DNA of 5,033 nt from Helicobacteraceae bacterium (GTDB lineage Bacteria; Campylobacterota; Campylobacteria; Campylobacterales; Sulfurimonadaceae), in contig WFOM01000018.1 in the NCBI GenBank assembly GCA_015488075.1, forward strand, positions 1 through 5,033. Reading direction: 5' to 3'. A program made the translations under genes and the position numbers. Each line of letters begins with the position of its first letter. The stretch's first letter is position 1. Below, piece after piece: positions 1-5,033 of this stretch. The notes under the pieces are model-generated. The model saw nothing but the letters and a program-made list of their open reading frames with translations. It searched no databases and had not been told where the DNA came from.

Positions 1-659
1 ACAAACCGGCTATCTACTGGTATGAAAAGATGATAGAAGCTGTAAGCGACGGTGATTTGGACAAAGCAGACAGCTACTATACATCTTTACAGAGTGAGCA
101 TATAGCTTCACCTCTTTTGCCTGAAGCAACTGTCATAATGGCACTTGCACATATGTATAACGAAGAGTATCTTTTGGCAGAGCATTTTTTGGATGAGTAT
201 ATGCTCAGATATGCTTCAGACCCTAGCGACAAAGAAGAAGCCGAATATCTGAAGGTAAAAGCAAAATATCTCTCTCTTCCAAATCCAAGAAGAGACCAGA
301 AGTTGACCGATGAGGCTATAGAAGAAGCAAAGAAATTTTTACAAAAGTATCCAAATTCACTGCATTACTATACTGTAAGCAGTATGCTAACCAGGCTTTA
401 CCTTGCCAAAGCGGTTTTAAATGAAACCATTGCTTCACTGTATGACCGTATAGACAAGCCAAAGTCGGCAGAGTATTACAGAGCAAAAGTAAAACAAAAA
501 TGGATAAACTGGGATGAGATAGACAGAGATACAACCCCCTGGTATCGTGAAATGTTTGAAGGGGACGGCAGTAGCAGCTGGTATGAGTTTCTCATCCCCG
601 ATACAAAAAGTGTAGTTTCAAGAAACTCAAACAAAGAGGATATAAATGAAGATAAATAA
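1..659 (+). CDS. bamD: Outer membrane assembly lipoprotein BamD, 3' part (5' end off the window)
   Basis: BamD is the TPR lipoprotein of the BAM complex, which folds and inserts beta-barrel proteins into the outer membrane from the periplasmic side. The frame is open from the first base (first full codon at 3) and gives 218 residues. The reading begins KPAIYWYEKMIEAV, so the ATG at 30 is internal and the true start, signal peptide and lipobox cysteine lie upstream. Helical TPR-like repeats are visible around PEATVIMALAHMYNEEYLLA (about residues 40-60) and again around EEAKKFLQKYPNSLHYY (about 108-125). The tail, with DTTPWYREMFE followed by SSSWYEFLIPD, looks like the short campylobacterial form of the family rather than the longer E. 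coli protein. The last 14 bases overlap the start of lon, implying coupled translation. The identification rests on recognised sequence and on the bamD-lon order familiar from this phylum. A generic TPR lipoprotein is the alternative. Confidence 0.85.
   Translation, partial: KPAIYWYEKMIEAVSDGDLDKADSYYTSLQSEHIASPLLPEATVIMALAHMYNEEYLLAEHFLDEYMLRYASDPSDKEEAEYLKVKAKYLSLPNPRRDQKLTDEAIEEAKKFLQKYPNSLHYYTVSSMLTRLYLAKAVLNETIASLYDRIDKPKSAEYYRAKVKQKWINWDEIDRDTTPWYREMFEGDGSSSWYEFLIPDTKSVVSRNSNKEDINEDK
634..640 (+). promoter_or_regulatory. Ribosome binding site of lon, inside bamD
   Basis: AAGAGGA lies 5 bases before the ATG at 646. It fixes the lon start and sits inside the last codons of bamD, so ribosomes finishing bamD can reinitiate on lon. 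Confidence 0.7.
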
Positions 660-3063
660 TTATGATGAATTTCCAACAGTTTTACCTATAATAGCAGAAG
701 ACGATATATTTTTATACCCGTTTATGATCTCTCCTATATTTCTGGGAGATGACAAAAATATACTCTCAGCCACAAAAGCTATAGAAGAGCATACCATGAT
801 AATGGTTGTTCCTACAAAACCGGGACATGAAACAAAAAGAGGTTTTGAAGATATATACGATGTCGGTGTTGTGGGAAGTGTTATGAGAAAAGTATCTTTG
901 CCTGACGGAAGGGTAAAAGTGCTTTTTCAGGGTATGGCAAGAGCAAGGATACTTAAAGAGGTAAGCGACAACCCGCTTATGGCTGAGGTTGACATCATAC
1001 ACTCTACTGAGATAAGCGAGATAAAAGCTGATGCCATACTAAGCATAGTAAAAGAAAAAGTAAGAAATCTTTCACAGATCACCAACTACTTTCCGCCGGA
1101 TATTTTAAGGACCATAGAAGAAAGCAGTGACCACAACCGTATCATAGACCTTGTTGCAAGCACCATAAAACTTAAAAAAGACCAGGCATACAGACTCTTT
1201 GCAGAAGCTGACACCGAGCAGAGATTTTTCCTGCTCATAGACTATCTTATAGAAGAGATAGAAGCCAACAAACTTCAAAAAGAGATACGAAACAAAGTTC
1301 ACACCAAGATAGAAAAAGTAAACAAAGAGTATTTTTTAAAAGAGCAGTTAAAACAGATACAAAAAGAACTCGGTGTTGATACCGCAAGAGATGAAGAGAT
1401 AGAAGAGTATAAAGCCAAGCTTGAGGCCAAAAAAGAGAAGATGAGTGAAGAGGCTTACAAAGAGATCAAAAAGCAAATAGACAGATATGCAAGGATGCAT
1501 CCTGACTCTTCAGATGCCTCTATGACGCAAACTTATCTTGATTTTGTGCTTGATATACCTTTTGGGGAATATTCTAACAAATCTCTTGATATAAAAGAGG
1601 TTCAAGAACAGTTGGAGAAGGATCATTTTGGACTTGAGAAACCAAAAGAGAGGATAACAGAGTATTTTGCGGTAAAAGAGCTTTTGGAACTAAGAGGAAA
1701 AAACGAAAAAAGCAAAGAGGGAGCCATACTTTGTTTTGTGGGACCTCCTGGAGTAGGAAAGACTTCACTTGCAAACTCCATCTCAAAAGCACTTAAAAGA
1801 AAGCTTGTTCGTATAGCTCTTGGCGGACTTGAAGATGTAAACGAGCTAAGAGGTCACAGAAGAACATATGTAGGAGCTATGCCGGGCAGAATAGTTCAAG
1901 GGCTTATAGATGCAAAAGAGATGGATCCTGTAATGGTGCTTGATGAGATAGACAAGATGGGACTGACACACAGAGGAGATCCTACTTCGGCAATGCTTGA
2001 GATACTTGATCCGGAACAAAACCATGAGTTTAGAGACTGGTATCTTAACTTCAGTATAGACCTGAGCAATGTTATATTTATAGCAACCGCAAACGATCTT
2101 GGAAGGATTCCCTCACCTCTTAGAGACAGGATGGAGTTTATACATGTAAGCTCATACACACCAAATGAAAAGTTTGAGATAGCAAAAAACTACCTTATAC
2201 CTCAGGAGCTTAAAAAACACGGCTTAAAAAGCAGTGAGGTTTCCATATCAAAACCCGCACTAAAAGAGCTTATACACTCTTACACAAGAGAAGCGGGTGT
2301 GAGAAATCTAAGAAGAAAGATAGCCGGTATGTGCAGAAAAGCGGCAAAAGAGCTGCTACAACATCCTGAAAAGTCAAAAATCTCCATCACACTTAAAAAT
2401 CTGAAAGATTTCTTTGAAAAGCCTGTTTTTGAGATAGAAAAGATAGAAAAAGAACCGACTGTAGGTGTTGTAAACGGTCTTGCATGGACTGCCGTAGGCG
2501 GAGATGTGCTAAAAATCGAAGCTATAAGGATAAAAGGCAAAGGAAGTTTTCAGCTTACCGGAAGTCTTGGAGATGTTATGAAAGAGTCTGCAAGAATCGC
2601 TTTTAGTGTTGTAAAAACACTTATAGATACAAAAAAACTTCCTATAGACCAAAAAGAGATACCAAAAACCGCAAAAGAGATAGAAGAGAAGATAAAAGTA
2701 GAGCCAAGCGAAGTTTACAAAAGATATGATCTTCACATACATGTGCCAGACGGTGCTACACCAAAAGATGGTCCGAGTGCCGGTATAGCTATGGTCAGTG
2801 TTATAGCTTCTGTTCTTAGTTCAAAAAAAGTAAGAAACGATGTAGCTATGACAGGTGAAGTCAGTCTGGTTGGAAAAGTGCTTCCTATAGGCGGACTTAA
2901 AGAGAAGCTTATAGCCGCTCACAAAGCGGGAGTAAAACTGGCACTGATTCCGCAAAAAAACTATGAAAGAGATTTGGATGACATACCTGATGAGGTAAAA
3001 GCAGAACTTGCGATAAAACCTGTAAAACATATACAAGAGGTTATACAAGAGGTTTTGATTTGA
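646..3063 (+). CDS. lon: ATP-dependent serine protease Lon (LonA type)
   Basis: Lon is a cytoplasmic homohexameric AAA+ protease that unfolds and degrades misfolded and selected regulatory proteins. This 805-residue protein is full length (E. coli Lon is 784). The N-terminal substrate-binding domain spans about residues 8-205. It is followed by a helical linker with YFLKEQLKQIQKELG at 229-243. The AAA+ module has Walker A GPPGVGKT at 366-373, Walker B VMVLDEIDK with D433/E434, an arginine-finger candidate at R495 and a sensor-2 arginine at R553 in GVRNLRR. The LonC protease domain starts near GVVNGLAWT (607-615). It carries the catalytic serine S711 in DGPSAG and the catalytic lysine K754 in GGLKEK, spaced 43 residues apart as S679/K722 are in E. 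coli. All key residues are present, so it should be active. The start at 646 overlaps bamD by 14 bases and has a good ribosome binding site. I see no dedicated heat-shock promoter or CIRCE-like inverted repeat within the window, so transcription probably comes from upstream of bamD. Confidence 0.98.
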   Translation: MKINNYDEFPTVLPIIAEDDIFLYPFMISPIFLGDDKNILSATKAIEEHTMIMVVPTKPGHETKRGFEDIYDVGVVGSVMRKVSLPDGRVKVLFQGMARARILKEVSDNPLMAEVDIIHSTEISEIKADAILSIVKEKVRNLSQITNYFPPDILRTIEESSDHNRIIDLVASTIKLKKDQAYRLFAEADTEQRFFLLIDYLIEEIEANKLQKEIRNKVHTKIEKVNKEYFLKEQLKQIQKELGVDTARDEEIEEYKAKLEAKKEKMSEEAYKEIKKQIDRYARMHPDSSDASMTQTYLDFVLDIPFGEYSNKSLDIKEVQEQLEKDHFGLEKPKERITEYFAVKELLELRGKNEKSKEGAILCFVGPPGVGKTSLANSISKALKRKLVRIALGGLEDVNELRGHRRTYVGAMPGRIVQGLIDAKEMDPVMVLDEIDKMGLTHRGDPTSAMLEILDPEQNHEFRDWYLNFSIDLSNVIFIATANDLGRIPSPLRDRMEFIHVSSYTPNEKFEIAKNYLIPQELKKHGLKSSEVSISKPALKELIHSYTREAGVRNLRRKIAGMCRKAAKELLQHPEKSKISITLKNLKDFFEKPVFEIEKIEKEPTVGVVNGLAWTAVGGDVLKIEAIRIKGKGSFQLTGSLGDVMKESARIAFSVVKTLIDTKKLPIDQKEIPKTAKEIEEKIKVEPSEVYKRYDLHIHVPDGATPKDGPSAGIAMVSVIASVLSSKKVRNDVAMTGEVSLVGKVLPIGGLKEKLIAAHKAGVKLALIPQKNYERDLDDIPDEVKAELAIKPVKHIQEVIQEVLI
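3031..3054 (+). repeat. Exact tandem duplication of a 12-bp unit at the 3' end of lon
   Basis: The unit ATACAAGAGGTT occurs twice back to back (3031-3042 and 3043-3054) in the lon frame, encoding IQEV-IQEV just before the final Leu-Ile and the stop. The unit contains AAGAGG, so the repeat doubles a Shine-Dalgarno-like sequence. The second copy lies 7 bases before the TTG start of the next gene. Copy-number change would keep lon in frame. Confidence 0.85.
3047..3052 (+). promoter_or_regulatory. Ribosome binding site for the rhodanese-like gene
   Basis: AAGAGG lies 7 bases upstream of TTG at 3060. It supports this non-ATG start, which overlaps the lon stop codon (TTGA). It lies in the second copy of the 12-bp tandem repeat. 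Confidence 0.6.
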
Positions 3064-3365
3064 CAGAGATTAAAGATGAATGGACACAGGAGGAGTTTTT
3101 AAAAGCCAAAGAGGAGTATGGCAAAAAAGGTATCGATGTCGTTTTGGTAGATACCATACTAAACCCCATAGAAGGTGCAGAGAGTGTTACATACAACCCT
3201 TATGAAATGAAGAAAAACTACAAAGAAGGCACTGTGTTTGTCTTTTACTATGACACGGGCAAGGAGACAAAAGAGAGGCTGGATGAGTTTAAAAAGAAGT
3301 TTCCCTCATATCACTGTGTATCTTTAAAAGGGGGCAGAGGCTATTGGAGGAAATACAGAAGATGA
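3060..3365 (+). CDS. Rhodanese-like domain protein lacking the catalytic cysteine
   Basis: This is a small (101 aa) predicted cytoplasmic protein with no signal peptide or membrane segment. Rhodanese domains normally carry sulfur as a persulfide on an active-site cysteine. The fold's landmarks can be followed here: a strand DVVLVDT (26-32) like the usual VxLIDVR, then IEGAESVTYNP (37-47) like the GHIPGAxNIP segment, then strand TVFVFYYDTGKET (58-70) like VVVYCxxGxRS, and finally VSLKGGRGYW (87-96) like the closing LxGGxxAW motif. At the active-site loop the expected Cys is Tyr64 and the expected Arg is Glu69; the only cysteine, Cys86, is elsewhere. Sulfur transfer by the standard mechanism is thus unlikely, and a binding or regulatory role is inferred. 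The TTG start overlaps the lon stop by 4 bases and has a good ribosome binding site. The next in-frame ATG (residue 50) would delete half the domain. The rhodanese assignment is by eye; a lineage-specific unknown protein is the alternative. Confidence 0.75.
   Translation: MTEIKDEWTQEEFLKAKEEYGKKGIDVVLVDTILNPIEGAESVTYNPYEMKKNYKEGTVFVFYYDTGKETKERLDEFKKKFPSYHCVSLKGGRGYWRKYRR
3346..3351 (+). promoter_or_regulatory. Ribosome binding site that decides the DUF309 gene start
   Basis: GGAGGA is a strong Shine-Dalgarno sequence 10 bases before ATG 3362. An in-frame TTG at 3344 overlaps this element and has no comparable site of its own, so the ATG is preferred. Confidence 0.6.
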
Positions 3366-3688
3366 AAAAAATTTTGGAAGAATTCATAACACTTGTAGAA
3401 GAGGGAAGATACTACGATGCCCATGAAGTTTTGGAGGATGTGTGGTATCCAAAAAGGTTTGAAGACTCAAATGAAGTCAGATTTATAAAAGGTCTTATAA
3501 ATGCCGCCGTATCTTTTGAACTCTATAAAAAAGGAAGAGAAAAAAACTCAAAAAAAGTATGGCTAAACTACCTAAAATACAGACAGCTTTTGTATAAGAT
3601 AAACTCAAAACACTATAACGAATATCACAAAATATCAAGAAAAGTGGAAAATCACCAAAAAAAATTGTATAATTCCAAAAAAATTTGA
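3362..3688 (+). CDS. DUF309 family protein
   Basis: This is a 108-residue, probably all-helical cytoplasmic protein. The signature GRYYDAHEVLEDVW (residues 15-28), with H21, E22, E25 and W28, is the hallmark of the DUF309 family, whose biochemical role is not established. A second conserved helix follows as KGLINAAVSFELYKKGR (43-59). Many family members have Gln before GLI and a His where Glu53 stands here, so this copy differs at positions that might matter. The C-terminal third is very rich in Lys, Asn, Tyr and Ser and is encoded by A-rich DNA with several A7-A8 runs; it is unlikely to be part of the conserved core. The ATG at 3362 overlaps the preceding stop (ATGA) and has GGAGGA upstream. 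Starting at TTG 3344 would add six residues. Translational coupling to the rhodanese-like gene suggests related expression, but the link to function is unknown. Confidence 0.8.
   Translation: MKKILEEFITLVEEGRYYDAHEVLEDVWYPKRFEDSNEVRFIKGLINAAVSFELYKKGREKNSKKVWLNYLKYRQLLYKINSKHYNEYHKISRKVENHQKKLYNSKKI
3668..3673 (+). promoter_or_regulatory. Candidate sigma-70 -10 box for the DUF481 genes
   Basis: A perfect TATAAT lies inside the last codons of the DUF309 gene, directly after ATTG and a run of eight A (3657-3664). It ends 26 bases before ATG 3700. Promoters in Campylobacterota often have a strong -10 box with AT-rich upstream DNA and no clear -35, and I see no -35 hexamer here. Transcription would start near 3680, giving a leader of about 20 bases. 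The A-rich coding sequence could produce this match by chance. Confidence 0.45.
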
Positions 3689-3699
3689 TTGGATTAGAT

Positions 3700-4407
3700 A
3701 TGAAAAAGATACTTGTTGCATTGGCAGTTGTTTCTTCTTTGGGGTTTTGTGAAGAGCAAAAACTTCTAAACTCTCACATAGAGCTTGGTTATGTTCAAAC
3801 CAAAGGTAATACAGATACTACAACTTTTGATCTTGACGGTAAACTTGACAAAACCGTAGATCTTCACAGCTTTGAGTTCAAATTTGATGCTATATACGGT
3901 GAAAATGGTGGAGTTCAAAATAAAAACAGATACACTCTTATAGCCAACTACGGTTACAAATTTTCATCAAGAGTGGGATTTACATATAACATTTCATATA
4001 TAGATGACAAATTCTCAGGTTATGACTATCAGTTCGCAACCGGTCCCGGTTTGACATTTGATGCCTACAGTTCAGATATACAGCATCTTAAGTTTAAAGC
4101 GGGTGTATTGTATGCAAAAGACAGATTTGACAATGGAGGCATAAAGGAATACGGCTCTTATGCGGCTGTTATGAACTATGATATACAACTTTTGGAAGAT
4201 CTAAAGTTTTTACAGGATTTGACATTTAAAGGTGATATGAAAACTTCTCAGAACTATTTTGTTTACTCAAAATCTTCACTTACTACAAAAATCTCAAACT
4301 ATTTCTCGGCAGGGCTTAGCTACAAGGTAAACTATATGAATCTACCGCCACAGGGTAAAAAAAATACAGACACGACTTTGATGGCAAGTTTGATATTTGA
4401 CTACTGA
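3700..4407 (+). CDS. DUF481 family outer-membrane beta-barrel protein (YdiY-like)
   Basis: This is a predicted exported outer-membrane protein of 235 residues. The N-terminus MKKILVALAVVSSLGFC is a typical short signal peptide, with likely cleavage near C17/E18. The segment before Cys17 ends in Phe and does not fit a lipobox, so it is not called a lipoprotein. The mature part alternates polar and hydrophobic/aromatic residues as in barrel strands. It starts with IELGYVQTKGNTDTTTFDLD (27-46), the G-N-T-D signature of DUF481, and ends NTDTTLMASLIFDY. The terminal aromatic residue is the usual BAM recognition signal. Family members include the so-called salt-induced outer membrane proteins; the ligand or function is unknown. 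ATG 3700 is chosen because it begins the signal peptide; an in-frame TTG at 3685 would put five extra residues before it. The ribosome binding site is weak (TTGGA at 3689-3693). It lies 11 bases after the DUF309 gene and overlaps the next start by one base. Confidence 0.83.
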   Translation: MKKILVALAVVSSLGFCEEQKLLNSHIELGYVQTKGNTDTTTFDLDGKLDKTVDLHSFEFKFDAIYGENGGVQNKNRYTLIANYGYKFSSRVGFTYNISYIDDKFSGYDYQFATGPGLTFDAYSSDIQHLKFKAGVLYAKDRFDNGGIKEYGSYAAVMNYDIQLLEDLKFLQDLTFKGDMKTSQNYFVYSKSSLTTKISNYFSAGLSYKVNYMNLPPQGKKNTDTTLMASLIFDY

Positions 4408-5033
4408 TGATTAGGGCATTAGTTCTATTTTTAACTCTCCTTTCTTACTCTTTCGGGCTTGTCTCCATTAGACCCGCAGAGGTCGGAGAGCAAAAAGACA
4501 GTATAGAGGGCAAGCTTTATCTTGCCCTTTCAAATCAAAGAGGTGTTTCAGATACAGACAGTTATAAAGGAACATTTAAACTCTCTTATGACAGCAATAC
4601 AACCTACCTTATATGGGGTGAACTTGCAGGTGCATATGCGAAAGCTAACGGAGTAAAAAACACCCAAAACCTCTATCTTCATCTAAGATATATACACAAC
4701 ATAACCTCAAAAGAGTTTGTTTATGAACTTTTTACCCAGATACAGGACAACAAGTTTAAAGAAATAAAAAACAGAAGCCTTGCAGGGGTAGGATTAAGAG
4801 CCAAATTTTTAAAAAACTTTATAAAAGATTTGGATTTTTTTGCAGGTTTTGGAGGATTTTATGAGTATATAGATTATCTCGATACCAAAAAAGACCCTGT
4901 TGAAAGAAACTTAAGGGCAAATCTTTATCTGGCGGTTAATTTTCCTTTTGAAAAACTAAACGACAAATCAAAACTGACTTTTACAAGCTACTATCAGCCA
5001 AGAGTTGACAAAGTAGATGACTTCATATCCTAC
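4407..5033 (+). CDS. Second DUF481-like outer-membrane protein, 5' part (3' end off the window)
   Basis: The frame from ATG 4407 stays open to the right edge, giving 209 residues. A signal peptide, MIRALVLFLTLLSYSFG, is followed by likely cleavage after Gly17 (Ser at -3). The mature start, VSIRPAEVGEQKDSIEGKLY, matches the opening of many DUF481 proteins, in which a P-x-E-x-G-E segment precedes the first strand. Strand-like stretches follow: LYLALSNQRGVSDTDSYKG (37-55), TTYLIWGELAGAYAKANG (65-82) and NLYLHLRYIHNI (88-99), then SLAGVGLRAKFL. It is therefore predicted to be an outer-membrane barrel, and is more divergent from its neighbour than a recent duplicate would be. The start overlaps the previous stop (TGATG) and no good ribosome binding site is visible, so translation probably depends on coupling. 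An in-frame stop at 4398-4400 rules out a much longer N-terminus. The C-terminal strands and the terminal aromatic residue cannot be checked here. Confidence 0.78.
   Translation, partial: MIRALVLFLTLLSYSFGLVSIRPAEVGEQKDSIEGKLYLALSNQRGVSDTDSYKGTFKLSYDSNTTYLIWGELAGAYAKANGVKNTQNLYLHLRYIHNITSKEFVYELFTQIQDNKFKEIKNRSLAGVGLRAKFLKNFIKDLDFFAGFGGFYEYIDYLDTKKDPVERNLRANLYLAVNFPFEKLNDKSKLTFTSYYQPRVDKVDDFISY

Noticed and set aside
316..676. Minus-strand open frames opposite the bamD end
   Set aside because: They are shadows of bamD codons with no recognisable domain.
766..3048. Several minus-strand open frames of 65-87 codons opposite lon
   Set aside because: They lie antisense to an intact, highly conserved lon. 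Their translations are low-complexity (rich in Phe, Ser, Leu, Tyr) with no recognisable motif, and no promoter or ribosome binding site supports them.
3330..3334. G5 run in the rhodanese-like gene as a slippery contingency tract
   Set aside because: It is only five bases long and encodes the conserved Lys-Gly-Gly of the closing rhodanese motif.
3344..3361. TTG start adding six residues to the DUF309 protein
   Set aside because: The TTG overlaps the GGAGGA ribosome binding site that serves ATG 3362 and lacks its own site.
3539..3683. A7-A8 runs in and after the DUF309 gene as possible phase-variation tracts
   Set aside because: Such runs are expected in A-rich lysine codons. Campylobacterota contingency loci usually use long G/C tracts, and no broken frame is linked to them.
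3736..3750. Lipobox in the first DUF481 protein (LGFC)
   Set aside because: The residue before Cys17 is Phe, whereas lipoprotein signals need Gly, Ala or Ser there. Ordinary signal peptidase I cleavage fits better.
1..5033. CRISPR array, tRNA/rRNA genes, insertion sequences, rho-independent terminators
   Set aside because: No regularly spaced repeats, cloverleaf-like segment, transposase frame, or GC stem followed by a T-run was seen. The whole window is filled by co-directional coding sequence.

Overview
The window is a dense run of plus-strand genes from what looks like a Campylobacterota (Epsilonproteobacteria) genome. The DNA is AT-rich with heavy use of ATA and AGA codons. The short BamD-type lipoprotein and the Lon sequence resemble those of Sulfurimonas/Sulfurovum-like or related sulfur-oxidising lineages more than those of gamma- or betaproteobacteria. 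The exact genus cannot be settled by eye.

Layout: (1) the C-terminal part of bamD, cut by the left edge; (2) a complete ATP-dependent protease lon of 805 aa; (3) a 101-aa protein that I read as a rhodanese-fold domain without its catalytic cysteine; (4) a 108-aa DUF309-family protein; (5) a complete DUF481-type outer-membrane beta-barrel protein of 235 aa; (6) the first 209 codons of a second DUF481-like outer-membrane protein, running off the right edge.

Neighbouring genes overlap by 14, 4, 4 and 1 bases, except for an 11-base gap before the first DUF481 gene. The window therefore has no real intergenic DNA, no RNA gene, no mobile element and no terminator that I can see. The first four genes look like one translationally coupled transcript. 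A perfect TATAAT box inside the end of the DUF309 gene suggests that the two outer-membrane genes may also have their own promoter.

Functionally, the ends of the cluster concern the envelope: BamD helps insert beta-barrels into the outer membrane, and the two DUF481 proteins are predicted exported barrels. Lon provides cytoplasmic protein quality control. The two small proteins between them have no established role. I found no clear evidence for a wholly new system. The points most worth checking are the cysteine-less rhodanese, an exact 12-bp tandem duplication at the end of lon that carries the next gene's ribosome binding site, the internal promoter, and the tandem DUF481 pair.
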